This document shows, piece by piece, positions 18,044 through 26,972 of a DNA stretch of 64,000 nucleotides. Within the stretch, counting starts at the first letter, position 1. Every line of letters starts with the position of its first letter. Made by a program: the position numbers and the translations under genes. The DNA comes from Hydrogenophilales bacterium (GTDB taxonomy: Bacteria > Pseudomonadota > Gammaproteobacteria > Burkholderiales > Thiobacillaceae), in assembly GCA_016703155.1 (NCBI GenBank), contig JADJCP010000003.1, positions 1 to 64,000 on the forward strand. The letters run 5' to 3'. The notes beneath the pieces are model-generated. The model was not told where the DNA came from. It made no database searches and saw only the letters and a program-made list of their open reading frames with translations.

Positions 18044-18162
18044 GTGGCTGGGAATGACATGGTTATATTGGTTGAAATGCCGGATAGAAACATGGTCTTT
18101 TCAAATGCATTGATTTACGTCATTGTGCGCGCTCTTGATATAACTTTAGTCGCAACCCGGAC

Positions 18163-18846
18163 ATGATCAGCATGACCACATTCATCAAATCATTGGCACG
18201 GCCCATCAGCGTCGCGGCGATCGGAGTCTTCTTGATTTCCGGGGGAAAAGTTCAGGCCGCACCCGGTGGGGATGAGGTCGTGGCCTATGAACGTCGTGTC
18301 AACGAGATTCAAGCGTCCGCGCCGGGGGTGATACAGAAGAAGCTTCAGGTTGGCAAGAAGGCAGCCTTCTTCTGCGCCAACTGTCACGGCGACGTCGGAC
18401 TCAGCAAAATGGGCCATGTCCCGAATCTGGCCGGCCAGAATCCGGTCTATTTGATGATGCAAATTCAAAAATTTGCTGACGGGCGCCGCAAGGATGATTT
18501 CATGAGTGGCCTGATCAAGGCGCTCAAGGACGAAGATCGGCTCGGCATGGCCCTGTTTTACGCCAGTCAGGCGGTACCTCCGGGTGAAGTCGGGAACGCA
18601 CGTCAGGCTCAGCGGGGGCGCGCGCTGTACATGCGCGCCTGCATTGGCTGTCATGGCGCCAGTGCGCACGGTAATCGAAACGTGGCGCGCCTTGCCGGGC
18701 AACAGTCGGAGTATCTGGTCGCGTCACTGACCAATTACCGCAAGCGCACAGGGCAGCGAACCGATCCATCCATGACCTCGGTGGCCGCCAACCTGAATGA
18801 TGAGCAGATTGCCGCGCTGGCGGAGTACCTGACTACCCTGCCTTGA
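18163..18846 (+). CDS. Di-haem cytochrome c (c4-like), periplasmic
   Basis: A predicted periplasmic electron carrier of 227 residues with an N-terminal signal sequence ending near VQAAPG (residue about 34). Two haem-binding CxxCH motifs are present, CANCH at 71-75 and CIGCH at 160-164, each opening a class I cytochrome domain. The shared PNLAGQNP / ARLAGQQSEYL and FADGRRKDDFM segments resemble cytochrome c4/c-553 types. ATG 18163 and ATG 18172 are both usable starts. Its end overlaps the convergent suhB gene by 14 bp. The redox partner is not evident from context. Confidence 0.88.
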   Translation: MISMTTFIKSLARPISVAAIGVFLISGGKVQAAPGGDEVVAYERRVNEIQASAPGVIQKKLQVGKKAAFFCANCHGDVGLSKMGHVPNLAGQNPVYLMMQIQKFADGRRKDDFMSGLIKALKDEDRLGMALFYASQAVPPGEVGNARQAQRGRALYMRACIGCHGASAHGNRNVARLAGQQSEYLVASLTNYRKRTGQRTDPSMTSVAANLNDEQIAALAEYLTTLP

Positions 18847-19648
18847 GCGCCGGGTTCTTCAGCGCCGGGGTGACGTGCGGAGCGAGGGCCTGCAATAGTT
18901 GCGCGAAAACTTTGGGGTTCCCCGCGACTACATGGCCGTGATCGAGATAGCCGGACTCTCCGGTGAAGTCGGACACCAGCCCTCCCGCTTCCTGAACCAG
19001 CAGACAGCCTGCGGCGATATCCCAAGGACTCAGGCCGAGTTCGAAGAACCCATCGGTGCGACCGGCTGCCAGCCAGGCCAGATCCAGCGAGGCGGAACCC
19101 GGCCGGCGCAGGCCAGAGCATTTCTGTACCAGATCGCGGAACATGCCTGTATAGGCATCGAGATGGGTGAAGTCACGATATGGAAAACCAGTACCTACCA
19201 GCGCATCCTGCAAGCGTTCACGCTTGCTGACCCGGATGCGGCGTTCGTTGAGGAAGGCGCCACTGCCACGGCTGGCGGTAAAAAGGTCGTTGCGCACTGG
19301 ATCGTAAACCACCGCCTGATCCAACTGGCCCTTGTGCAGCAAAGCGATGGACACGGCATATTGCGGGAAGCCATGTAGAAAGTTGGTCGTGCCATCAAGC
19401 GGGTCGATAACCCACTGATATTCCGATTGCCCGGTAACGCCGGATTCTTCAGCTAGAATGGCATGCTTGGGATAGGCCGTCAGCAGCGTGTCGATGATCG
19501 CCTGTTCCGCCTTGTGATCGACCTCGCTGACGAAATCGTTGTCGCGTTTGATGCGCACTGTCAGCAGACTCAGATCGTGAGAGGCGCGGTTGATGATGCC
19601 GCCGGCCCTGCGGGCGGCCTTCACCGCCGTGTTCAACATTGCATGCAT
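18833..19648 (-). CDS. suhB: Inositol monophosphatase family protein SuhB
   Basis: A magnesium-dependent phosphatase of the IMPase fold; in E. coli SuhB also acts in rRNA transcription antitermination. From ATG 19648 (MHAMLNTAVKAARRAGGIIN) it has 271 residues; the frame is open 9 codons further. Metal-site motifs are AILAEESG, the signature DPLDGTTNFLHGFPQYAVSI and the C-terminal LSPWDIAAGCLLVQEAGG. It is transcribed away from trmJ with only about 41 bp between starts. The 3' end overlaps the cytochrome gene. Confidence 0.93.
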   Translation of the reverse strand: MHAMLNTAVKAARRAGGIINRASHDLSLLTVRIKRDNDFVSEVDHKAEQAIIDTLLTAYPKHAILAEESGVTGQSEYQWVIDPLDGTTNFLHGFPQYAVSIALLHKGQLDQAVVYDPVRNDLFTASRGSGAFLNERRIRVSKRERLQDALVGTGFPYRDFTHLDAYTGMFRDLVQKCSGLRRPGSASLDLAWLAAGRTDGFFELGLSPWDIAAGCLLVQEAGGLVSDFTGESGYLDHGHVVAGNPKVFAQLLQALAPHVTPALKNPALKAG

Positions 19649-19689
19649 ATTTTTAGCCAAGCTGTACTGATTCAATCGCCCATTTTACC

Positions 19690-20424
19690 TTGAACCCCGC
19701 CCACGCTCTGGACAATATCCGCATCGTTCTGGTCGAAACCAGCCATTCCGGCAATGTCGGCTCGGCGGCGCGCGCCATGAAGACCATGGGCCTCGCGCGG
19801 CTCTACCTGGTTTCGCCACGTTGCCAGATCGACGATCAGGCGCGTGCCCTGGCCTCGGGCGCGGTCGATGTGCTGGAGGCAGCGCGGCATTGCGAGACGC
19901 TTGAGGAGGCGTTGTACGGCGTCGTCCACTCGGCGGCCTGTACCTCGCGCCGCCGCGATTTGCCACATCCCGCTTACACGCCACGCCAGGCGGCGCCTGA
20001 GCTGATGAGCATGGCCCGGGACGCGCCCGTCGCTTTGGTGTTCGGGTCGGAGACCTTCGGACTGTCGAACGAACAACTGATGCAATGCCGCTGGTTATTG
20101 AACATCCCCGCCAATCCTGAATACATGTCACTCAACCTGGCCGCCGCGGTGCAGGTGTGTGCCTACGAATTGCGTAGCCTGGTGGACGGCAACGTCTTAC
20201 CGCTGCCGTCGTTCGAGGCCGCGCGCCATGAGGAGATCGAGGCGTTCTACCGGGCGCTGGAAACAACCCTGGTCGACCTCGATTTTCTCGACCCGCTGGC
20301 ACCTAAACGATTGATGCCGCGCCTCCGCCGTTTTTTTGCGCGCGCCGGCCTTGAAAGGGAAGAACTGGCGATCTGGCGGGGCGTGTTGGCGGCTATCGAG
20401 AAGGCGAAAAATCGACCCGATTAG
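19690..20424 (+). CDS. trmJ: tRNA (Cm32/Um32) methyltransferase TrmJ
   Basis: A SPOUT-family enzyme that 2'-O-methylates position 32 of the tRNA anticodon loop. The 244 residues begin at a TTG codon (MNPAHALDNIRIVLVETSHS); no in-frame ATG occurs before the conserved region. The knot motifs are NVGSAARAMKTMGLARLYLV, FGSETFGLSNEQL and NPEYMSLNLAAAVQ. It is followed by cysE and the isc operon, an arrangement often seen in proteobacteria. Confidence 0.93.
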   Translation: MNPAHALDNIRIVLVETSHSGNVGSAARAMKTMGLARLYLVSPRCQIDDQARALASGAVDVLEAARHCETLEEALYGVVHSAACTSRRRDLPHPAYTPRQAAPELMSMARDAPVALVFGSETFGLSNEQLMQCRWLLNIPANPEYMSLNLAAAVQVCAYELRSLVDGNVLPLPSFEAARHEEIEAFYRALETTLVDLDFLDPLAPKRLMPRLRRFFARAGLEREELAIWRGVLAAIEKAKNRPD

Positions 20425-20470
20425 TCGGGAATTGCGTAAAATTCAATATTCACTATTTCGCCATATTCCG

Positions 20471-21220
20471 ATGTTCAGGCACCTGAGGGAAGACATTGCC
20501 GTTGTCTTCGAACGCGACCCGGCCGCCCGCACCTTCTTCGAGGTGCTGACCACCTATCCCGGGCTGCACGCCATCCTCTGGCATCGCCTGTCGCACCGCC
20601 TCTGGGGGTGGCGCCTGAAGTGGCTGGCGCGCGTATCGTCGCATCTGGCCCGCTGGTTCACCGGTATCGAGATTCATCCGGGAGCGATGATCGGTCGGCG
20701 CGTGTTCATCGACCACGGCATGGGTGTGGTGATCGGCGAGACCGCCGAGGTGGGCGACGATTGCACGCTCTATCACGGCGTCACCTTGGGTGGCACCTCC
20801 TGGCAGAAGGGCAAGCGTCACCCCACGCTGGAGGCGGGCGTGATCGTCGGCGCGGGGGCCAAGATTCTCGGACCGATTACTTTGGGACCCGGCGCGAAGA
20901 TCGGCTCGAATGCCGTGGTGGTGCGCGATGTCCCCGCCGGGGCGACCGCCGTGGGCATCCCGGCGCGCATCTTCGACGAGAAGGACAAGGAGCGCGAGGC
21001 GGCCGCCAAAAAGCTGGGCTTCTCGGCCTATGGTGTCGGTGCCGACATGAATGATCCGATGGTCAAGGCCGTGCATGGCCTGATCGATCATTCGGTCGCC
21101 GTCGACCAGCGCCTGGAATGGGTCATCGCCGAGTTGCATCGCCTCGGCGCGGGTGCCGAAACCGGGCGCAAGCCGGATGATCACTTCGATCCGGCGTACC
21201 TGAACAAAATTGTGGATTAG
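20471..21220 (+). CDS. cysE: Serine O-acetyltransferase
   Basis: Makes O-acetylserine from serine and acetyl-CoA, the first step of cysteine synthesis. From ATG 20471 it has 249 residues: an N-terminal helical domain (MFRHLREDIAVVFERDPAAR) and a left-handed beta-helix of hexapeptide repeats. The helix holds EIHPGAMIGRRVFIDHGMGV, GETAEVGDDCTLYHGVTLGG and the CoA-binding GSNAVVVRDVPAGATAVGIP. The frame is open upstream into trmJ, but family alignment supports this ATG. It supplies cysteine, whose sulfur IscS then uses; iscR follows 79 nt downstream. Confidence 0.94.
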   Translation: MFRHLREDIAVVFERDPAARTFFEVLTTYPGLHAILWHRLSHRLWGWRLKWLARVSSHLARWFTGIEIHPGAMIGRRVFIDHGMGVVIGETAEVGDDCTLYHGVTLGGTSWQKGKRHPTLEAGVIVGAGAKILGPITLGPGAKIGSNAVVVRDVPAGATAVGIPARIFDEKDKEREAAAKKLGFSAYGVGADMNDPMVKAVHGLIDHSVAVDQRLEWVIAELHRLGAGAETGRKPDDHFDPAYLNKIVD

Positions 21221-21233
21221 CCGTCAAATTAAG

Positions 21234-21262
21234 TTGACTATTTTTATCGGGAATTGTAGATT
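21234..21262 (+). promoter_or_regulatory. iscR promoter with IscR-like operator
   Basis: TTGACT (21234-21239), 17-bp spacer, TAGATT (21257-21262), 38 nt before the iscR ATG. The -35 area reads AAGTTGACTATTTTTATC, resembling the left half of the type-1 IscR site (AxxYYGACTR...). This fits autorepression by [2Fe-2S]-IscR, inferred from similarity only. Confidence 0.65.
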
Positions 21263-21299
21263 TCACATACCGCGATAGATAACGAAAGCGAGACCCGAC

Positions 21300-21779
21300 A
21301 TGCGGCTAACTACCAAAGGACCTTTTGCGGTGCGGGCGATGATCGATCTGGTCATGCCACATGAGCGCGGCCCGGTGACCCTGGCCGGCATCAGTGAGCG
21401 GCAACAGATTTCCCTGTCCTACCTGGAGCAATTGTTCGGACGTCTGCGTCGCCAGGGTATCGTCGACAGCGTCCGTGGCCCGGGAGGCGGCTACTGCCTG
21501 GCGCGCCCGCTGGAAGATATTTCGGTCGCCGACATCATCCGTGCCGTCGATGAACCCATCGACGCCACGCAGTGCGGTGGCCTGGGCAATTGCCACGATA
21601 ACAAGCCGTGCATGACACATGAGTTGTGGACCGGCCTGAACGGGCATATTTACTCGTACCTTGAGGCGGTGCATCTGGGGCAGTTGGTGGCCGGCCAGAT
21701 GGCCTGCAAGAACAAGGACAAGACGCATGGTCAGCACGTGGCGGGTACCGCCAGTTTGCAGGCCGTGGTGAACGGCTAA
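21300..21779 (+). CDS. iscR: Fe-S cluster regulator IscR
   Basis: An Rrf2-family repressor that senses the cell's iron-sulfur status. The 159 residues begin MRLTTKGPFAVRAMIDLVMP, with the winged-helix segment ISLSYLEQLFGRLRRQGIVD and VRGPGGGYCLAR. Cluster ligands C92, C98, C104 and H107 are in exactly the positions known from E. coli IscR. It heads the isc operon and the gap to iscS is 16 nt, so it should be co-transcribed with the genes it controls. Confidence 0.96.
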   Translation: MRLTTKGPFAVRAMIDLVMPHERGPVTLAGISERQQISLSYLEQLFGRLRRQGIVDSVRGPGGGYCLARPLEDISVADIIRAVDEPIDATQCGGLGNCHDNKPCMTHELWTGLNGHIYSYLEAVHLGQLVAGQMACKNKDKTHGQHVAGTASLQAVVNG

Positions 21780-21795
21780 GCGATTGGATCAAGAC

Positions 21796-23007
21796 ATGGT
21801 AAAAACGCCCATCTATCTGGACTACTCGGCGACCACCCCGGTGGATCCCCGTGTCGCCGAGAAGATGATTCCCTACCTCACCGAGATGTTTGGTAATCCC
21901 GCCTCGCGCTCGCACGTCTTCGGCTGGGATGCCGACAAGGCGATCGAAGAGGCGCGCGGCCACGTCGCCGCCCTGGTCAACGCCGACCCCAGGGAAATCG
22001 TCTGGACCTCCGGCGCGACCGAGTCCAACAATCTGGCGATCAAGGGCACAGCGCACTTCTATCATGGCAAGGGCAAGCACCTGATCACTGTCAAGACCGA
22101 GCACAAGGCGGTGCTGGACACCTGCCGCGAGCTGGAGCGCGAAGGTTACGAAGTCACCTATCTGGGCGTACAGCCCAACGGCCTGCTCGATCTGGACGAG
22201 CTCAAGGCGGCGATCCGCCCGGATACGATTCTGGTATCGGTGATGTTCGTCAACAACGAGATCGGCGTCATCCAGGATATTCCGGCCATCGGCGAACTGT
22301 GCCGTGAGAAGGGCATTCTGTTCCATGTCGATGCCGCGCAAGCGACCGGCAAGGTGGAGATCGACCTGAGCAAGCTGAAGGTCGATCTGATGTCGTTTTC
22401 CGCCCACAAGACCTACGGCCCGAAAGGCATCGGCGCGTTGTACGTGCGCCGCAAGCCGCGTGTGCGCCTAGAGGCACAGATTCACGGTGGCGGGCATGAG
22501 CGCGGCATGCGCTCGGGCACCTTGCCCACGCACCAGATCGTCGGCATGGGCGAGGCTTTCCGTATCGCCAAGCAGGAAATGGGTGCCGAAACCGAGCGTA
22601 TCCGCAGCCTGCGCGACAAACTCTGGCGCGGCTTCCAGGATATGGAAGAAGTTCACCTGAACGGCGACTTCGAGCGGCGCATCGCCGGCAACCTCAATGT
22701 CAGCTTCAACTTCGTCGAAGGCGAGAGCCTGATCATGGCCATCAAGGAACTGGCCGTGTCGTCCGGTTCCGCCTGCACCTCGGCCAGCCTGGAGCCGTCC
22801 TACGTGCTCAAGGCGCTCGGCCGCAACGACGAGCTGGCGCACAGTTCCATCCGCTTCACCATCGGCCGCTTTACCACCGAGGAAGAGATCGACTACACCA
22901 TCAAGCTCCTGCATGAAAAGATCGGCAAACTGCGCGAAATGTCGCCGCTGTGGGAGATGTTCAAGGATGGCATCGATCTGAACACGGTGCAGTGGGCGGC
23001 ACATTGA
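21796..23007 (+). CDS. iscS: Cysteine desulfurase IscS
   Basis: A PLP enzyme that takes sulfur from cysteine for clusters and for tRNA thiolation. ATG 21796 gives MVKTPIYLDYSATTPVDPRV, matching the family N terminus; a TTG four codons upstream is less likely. The length is 403 residues. The PLP lysine is in SFSAHKTYGPKGIG, and the persulfide cysteine is in the mobile loop SGSACTSASLEPSYVLKALG. This is the long-loop group I IscS type. Confidence 0.97.
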   Translation: MVKTPIYLDYSATTPVDPRVAEKMIPYLTEMFGNPASRSHVFGWDADKAIEEARGHVAALVNADPREIVWTSGATESNNLAIKGTAHFYHGKGKHLITVKTEHKAVLDTCRELEREGYEVTYLGVQPNGLLDLDELKAAIRPDTILVSVMFVNNEIGVIQDIPAIGELCREKGILFHVDAAQATGKVEIDLSKLKVDLMSFSAHKTYGPKGIGALYVRRKPRVRLEAQIHGGGHERGMRSGTLPTHQIVGMGEAFRIAKQEMGAETERIRSLRDKLWRGFQDMEEVHLNGDFERRIAGNLNVSFNFVEGESLIMAIKELAVSSGSACTSASLEPSYVLKALGRNDELAHSSIRFTIGRFTTEEEIDYTIKLLHEKIGKLREMSPLWEMFKDGIDLNTVQWAAH

Positions 23008-23029
23008 TTGGTTAGTTAGGAGTAGTCAC

Positions 23030-23461
23030 ATGTCATACAGCGAAAAGGTTCTGGATCACTACGAGAATCCCCGCAACGTCGGGGCCTTCGACAAGGCCGA
23101 CAGCGGCATCGGCACCGGCATGGTCGGCGCGCCGGCCTGCGGCGACGTCATGAAATTGCAGATCCGCGTCAACGACCAGGGCATCATCGAAGATGCCAAG
23201 TTCAAGACCTATGGCTGTGGCTCGGCGATCGCCTCGTCGTCGCTGGTCACCGAGTGGGTCAAGGGCAAATCCCTGGATGAGGCCCTGGCCCTGAAAAACA
23301 CGCAGATCGCCGAAGAACTGGCCCTGCCGCCGGTGAAGATCCACTGCTCGATCCTCGCCGAGGACGCCATCAAGGCGGCCGTGGCCGACTACAAGCAGAA
23401 GCACGGCGCCAAGGCCGGCAGCACCGAATACACTGCCTGCAACCCGCCCAAGGAGCACTGA
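23030..23461 (+). CDS. iscU: Fe-S cluster scaffold IscU, with a C-terminal extension
   Basis: The scaffold on which [2Fe-2S] clusters are assembled. The catalytic C37, C63 and C106 are present, as is the HscA-recognition motif LPPVK (99-103). The protein has 143 residues, about 15 longer than the E. coli form. The extra tail after DYKQKHG contains another cysteine, C137, and is not part of the known active site. iscA begins 2 nt after the stop. Confidence 0.96.
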   Translation: MSYSEKVLDHYENPRNVGAFDKADSGIGTGMVGAPACGDVMKLQIRVNDQGIIEDAKFKTYGCGSAIASSSLVTEWVKGKSLDEALALKNTQIAEELALPPVKIHCSILAEDAIKAAVADYKQKHGAKAGSTEYTACNPPKEH

Positions 23462-23463
23462 GC

Positions 23464-23787
23464 ATGCCCGTGACGCTTTCCGAACGTGCCGCGACGCATA
23501 TCAAGAACTTCATCGCCAAGCGTGGCAAAGGCGTCGGCCTGAAACTCGGGGTACGTACCTCGGGGTGCTCCGGCATGGCCTACAAGCTGGAATTCGCCGA
23601 TGTCGAAGACCCGGAAGACCTGAAGTTCGAGAGCCACGGCGTCACGGTGTTCATCGACCCGAAGAGCCTGAGCTACCTGGACGGCACCGAGCTGGATTTT
23701 GTCCGGGAAGGGCTCAACGAGGGCTTCAAGTTCAACAACCCGAATGTCAAAGCCGAGTGCGGTTGCGGCGAATCGTTTAACGTTTGA
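23464..23787 (+). CDS. iscA: A-type Fe-S carrier IscA
   Basis: Carries iron or clusters to target apoproteins. The 107 residues contain the three invariant cysteines C35, C99 and C101 (GVRTSGCSG and ECGCGESFNV). It starts 2 nt after iscU and is separated from hscB by 68 nt, the largest gap inside the isc operon. Confidence 0.96.
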   Translation: MPVTLSERAATHIKNFIAKRGKGVGLKLGVRTSGCSGMAYKLEFADVEDPEDLKFESHGVTVFIDPKSLSYLDGTELDFVREGLNEGFKFNNPNVKAECGCGESFNV

Positions 23788-23855
23788 CATACCCGTGGTG
23801 CGTCGAGCCGTGAGACCGGACTCACGAGCCGGCGTCCGCGACACTTGACGGCTTC

Positions 23856-24380
23856 ATGGACTTTTCCCGCGATTACTTCGAAGTGTTCGGCCTGTTGCCG
23901 GTATTCGGCATCGATGCCGAAACGCTGAACCAGCGCTATCGCGACCTACAGGCGGAAGGTCACCCGGATCGCTACGCCCATGCCGACGCCGCCGAACAGC
24001 GTCGGGCATTGCAGTGGTCGACGCGCGTCAACGAGGCTTACCAGACGCTGAAAAGTCCCTTCGAACGGGCGCGTTACCTCCTGGAACGTCAGGGGATCAA
24101 TGCCCTGGACCCGAACAACACACGGATGCCGATGGACTTCCTGATGCGACAGATGGCGTGGCGCGAATCGCTTGCCGAGGCCGTCGCCGCCGGCGATATC
24201 GCTGCGCTGGCGCGGCTCGAAGCGATGACCCGCGCCGAGGCCGACAAGGCGATCCAGGGACTGGGCGAATTGCTCGATGTGCGCCCGGACTATCCCGCTG
24301 CCGCCGAAGCCCTGCGACAATACCGCTTTCTGGAGAAATTTCTGGTCGACATCGACAATGCTTACTCGGAGATTGAGTAG
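23856..24380 (+). CDS. hscB: Fe-S co-chaperone HscB
   Basis: A J-domain protein that brings IscU to the HscA chaperone. The 174 residues begin MDFSRDYFEVFGLLPVFGID; the HPD tripeptide that stimulates ATPase lies in AEGHPDRYAHADAAEQRRAL (about residue 33). A C-terminal three-helix IscU-binding domain follows. Between it and hscA lies a 73-nt spacer with degenerate repeats. Confidence 0.94.
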   Translation: MDFSRDYFEVFGLLPVFGIDAETLNQRYRDLQAEGHPDRYAHADAAEQRRALQWSTRVNEAYQTLKSPFERARYLLERQGINALDPNNTRMPMDFLMRQMAWRESLAEAVAAGDIAALARLEAMTRAEADKAIQGLGELLDVRPDYPAAAEALRQYRFLEKFLVDIDNAYSEIE

Positions 24381-24383
24381 TGA

Positions 24384-24448
24384 AGCGTTAGGAGTGAGGA
24401 GTGAGGGATAAGCCCGCGACTCTTCACCCCTCACCCTTTACCCCACAC
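24384..24448. repeat. Degenerate inverted repeat in the hscB-hscA spacer
   Basis: The spacer reads AGGAGTGAGGAGTGAGGG on one side and CCCCTCACCCTTTACCCC on the other. This is a run of near-direct GAGTGA-type words facing their reverse complements. It is likely to form an imperfect hairpin in the isc mRNA. Spacers at 51716-51815 and 61108-61195 show the same kind of build. Confidence 0.5.
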
Positions 24449-24453
24449 TGATC

Positions 24454-26322
24454 ATGGCCCTCCTGCAAATTTCCGAACCCGGACTGTCCACGGCCCCGCA
24501 TGAGCATCGGCTCGCCGTGGGCATCGACCTGGGCACAACCAATTCGTTGGTGGCAACGGTGCGCAACGGCCTGTCGGTGGTGCTCAACGACGAGCATGGC
24601 CGGCCCCTGCTGCCTTCCGTGGTGCGCTATTTCAAGGACGGCAGCGTCGTCGTCGGCTGCGATGCCCTGGCCAAGCTGGGCGACGACCCGCACAACACCA
24701 TCGTCTCGGCGAAACGCTTCATGGGGCGCGGCCTGAAAGACCTGCCCGACTTGGCGACGCTGCCCTACCATTTTGTCGATGCCCCGGGCATGGTGCAGCT
24801 CAAGACCATTGCCGGCGTGAAGAGCCCGGTCGAGGTCTCCGCCGACATTCTCGCGGTCTTGAAGCAGCGTGCCGTACAGTCCCTGGGCGGCGAGCTCACC
24901 GGTGCGGTCATCACCGTCCCGGCCTATTTCGACGACGCCCAGCGTCAGGCCACCAAGGACGCCGCCAAGCTGGCCGGCCTGCATATCCTGCGCTTGCTCA
25001 ACGAGCCGACGGCGGCGGCCATCGCCTACGGTCTCGATAACGCCGCCGAAGGCATTTACGCCGTCTACGACCTGGGCGGCGGCACCTTCGACATCTCCAT
25101 TCTCAAGCTGACCCAGGGCGTCTTCGAGGTGCTCGCCACCAATGGCGACTCGGCCCTGGGCGGCGACGATTTCGACCGGCGCATCTTTTGCTGGCTGCTC
25201 GAACAGGCCGGGCTGTCGGTACTCGACGATCACGATAAGGCGTTGCTCCTGACCAAGGCGAAGGAGGCCAAGGAGATGCTCACCGAGCATCCCGAGGTGC
25301 GCCTCACGGCGGTGCTCTCCACCGGCGAATTCATCGATATGACGCTCAGCGAGGCCAAGTTCAACGAGATGACCGCCAGTCTGGTCAACAAGACCCTGGT
25401 GCCGACGCGCAAGGCCTTGCGCGATGCCGGCCTGCAAGCGAGCGACGTCAAGGGCGTGGTCATGGTCGGCGGGTCGACACGCATGCCGCGCATCCAGGCG
25501 GCGGTGGGCGAATACTTCGGACAGACGCCCCTGACCAATCTCGACCCGGACAAGGTGGTCGCTCTGGGCGCCGCCATGCAGGCCAACGTCCTCGCCGGCA
25601 ACAAGGGCGGCGACGAATGGCTGCTGCTCGATGTCGTGCCGTTGTCGCTCGGCCTCGAAACCATGGGCGGGCTGGTCGAAAAGGTCATCCCGCGCAACTC
25701 GACCCTGCCGCTGGCGCGCGCCCAGGAGTTCACCACCTATAAGGACGGCCAGACGGCCATGAGCATCCACGTCCTCCAGGGCGAGCGCGAACTGGTCAGC
25801 GACTGCCGCTCGCTGGGCCGCTTCGAGCTGCGCGGCATACCGCCCATGGTCGCCGGCGCGGCGCGCATCCGCGTGGTCTTCCAGGTCGATGCCGACGGCC
25901 TGCTCTCGGTCTCGGCGCGCGAGCAGAGCAGCGGCGTCGAGGCGCACATCGCCGTGAAGCCCTCCTATGGCCTGAGCGACGACGAGATCGGCCGCATGCT
26001 CAAGGAATCCTACGAACATGCACAACAAGACGTCCAGGCGCGCCAACTCGCCGAATTGAAGGTCGATGCCGAACGCCTGCTCGATGCGACGCGCACCGCC
26101 CTTGAGGAGAACGGCAGCGAACTGCTCGATGCCGCCGAGCGTGCCGCCATCGATGGCCTGATGGCCAGCCTCGCCACCGCCCTGGGCGGCCTCGACGCCC
26201 GCGCCATCAAGCGTGCCACCGAAGCGCTCAACCAGGGCACCACCGAATTCGCCGGGCGGCGCATGGACTTGAGTGTCAAACGGGCGTTAACTGGTCATAA
26301 ACTCGAAGATATAGGTGTGTGA
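24454..26322 (+). CDS. hscA: Fe-S assembly chaperone HscA (Hsp70 family)
   Basis: A specialised Hsp70 that drives cluster release from IscU. The 622 residues carry the actin-like ATPase domain with VGIDLGTTNSLVATVRNG, VITVPAYFDDAQRQATKDAA, VYDLGGGTFDISILKL and GVVMVGGSTRMPRIQ. The substrate-binding domain (from about residue 390) has DVVPLSLGLETMGGLVEKVI, then a helical lid. Its TGA shares the A with the fdx ATG. A 540-codon open frame on the opposite strand is a GC-bias shadow. Confidence 0.96.
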   Translation: MALLQISEPGLSTAPHEHRLAVGIDLGTTNSLVATVRNGLSVVLNDEHGRPLLPSVVRYFKDGSVVVGCDALAKLGDDPHNTIVSAKRFMGRGLKDLPDLATLPYHFVDAPGMVQLKTIAGVKSPVEVSADILAVLKQRAVQSLGGELTGAVITVPAYFDDAQRQATKDAAKLAGLHILRLLNEPTAAAIAYGLDNAAEGIYAVYDLGGGTFDISILKLTQGVFEVLATNGDSALGGDDFDRRIFCWLLEQAGLSVLDDHDKALLLTKAKEAKEMLTEHPEVRLTAVLSTGEFIDMTLSEAKFNEMTASLVNKTLVPTRKALRDAGLQASDVKGVVMVGGSTRMPRIQAAVGEYFGQTPLTNLDPDKVVALGAAMQANVLAGNKGGDEWLLLDVVPLSLGLETMGGLVEKVIPRNSTLPLARAQEFTTYKDGQTAMSIHVLQGERELVSDCRSLGRFELRGIPPMVAGAARIRVVFQVDADGLLSVSAREQSSGVEAHIAVKPSYGLSDDEIGRMLKESYEHAQQDVQARQLAELKVDAERLLDATRTALEENGSELLDAAERAAIDGLMASLATALGGLDARAIKRATEALNQGTTEFAGRRMDLSVKRALTGHKLEDIGV

Positions 26323-26663
26323 TGCCCCAAATCGTCATCTTGCCGCACGTTGAGCTCTGCCCCCAGGGCGCCGTCATCGACGCCCAGAAGGGCGTCTCCA
26401 TCTGCGACACCCTGCTGGACAACGGCATCGACATCGACCACGCCTGCGAAAAATCCTGCGCCTGCACCACCTGCCACGTCGTCGTCCGCGAGGGCTACGA
26501 ATCGCTTTCCGAAGCCACCGAACTCGAAGACGACCTGCTCGACAAGGCCTGGGGCCTGGAGCCCACTTCGCGCCTGTCCTGTCAGGCGCTGGTGGGAGCC
26601 AAGGATCTGGTCGTCGAAATCCCGAAATACTCCATCAACATGGTCAAGGAAGGAGGTCACTGA
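26322..26663 (+). CDS. fdx: ISC-type [2Fe-2S] ferredoxin
   Basis: Supplies electrons for cluster assembly. From ATG 26322 it has 113 residues. The four ligands C42, C48, C51 and C87 stand exactly as in E. coli Fdx (CEKSCACTTC and LSCQA). The start overlaps hscA and the stop overlaps iscX, so translation is coupled on both sides. Confidence 0.96.
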   Translation: MPQIVILPHVELCPQGAVIDAQKGVSICDTLLDNGIDIDHACEKSCACTTCHVVVREGYESLSEATELEDDLLDKAWGLEPTSRLSCQALVGAKDLVVEIPKYSINMVKEGGH

Positions 26664-26857
26664 TGCAGTGGATCGACACCCTGGATATCGCCATCGCCCT
26701 CGCCGAACACCACCCGGACGTGGACCCGCGCAACATCCGCTTCACCGACCTGCACCGCTGGGTCATGGCCCTGCCCGACTTCAACGACGACCCGAACCGC
26801 TCCGGCGAAAAGATCCTCGAAGCTATCCAGCAGGCCTGGATCGAAGAGGTCGATTGA
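26663..26857 (+). CDS. iscX: Fe-S assembly protein IscX
   Basis: A small acidic partner of IscS that modulates cluster assembly. The 64 residues MQWIDTLDIAIALAEHHPDV ... NRSGEKILEAIQQAWIEEVD are typical of the family (winged-helix-like fold). It ends the isc operon: the start overlaps fdx by one base and a non-coding spacer with a C-rich repeat follows. Confidence 0.95.
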   Translation: MQWIDTLDIAIALAEHHPDVDPRNIRFTDLHRWVMALPDFNDDPNRSGEKILEAIQQAWIEEVD

Positions 26858-26880
26858 TCACGCCGCAGGCCATCAGCGTC

Positions 26881-26917
26881 TCCCCCCTTTGGAAAAGGGG
26901 GGGCAGGGGGGATTTAG
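26881..26917 (-). repeat. C-rich palindromic dispersed repeat, copy 1
   Basis: CCCCCCTTTGGAAAAGGGGG followed by GGCAGGGGGGATTTA. It is a palindromic CCCCTTT/AAAGGGG core with a TAAATCCCCC flank. The same element lies at 32195-32232 in the opposite orientation. Such pairs bracket the accessory region 26.9-32.2 kb. Confidence 0.7.
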
Positions 26918-26972
26918 CGGCGCCTCCATCTCAACCGCCCTCTGAGCCCAGCGCCGCCCACTCCACAAGACC

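Noticed and set aside
24424..26046. A 540-codon open frame on the minus strand opposite hscA
   Set aside because: It is antisense to a clear Hsp70 gene, has biased low-complexity composition and no recognisable domain; it is explained by high third-position GC of hscA.
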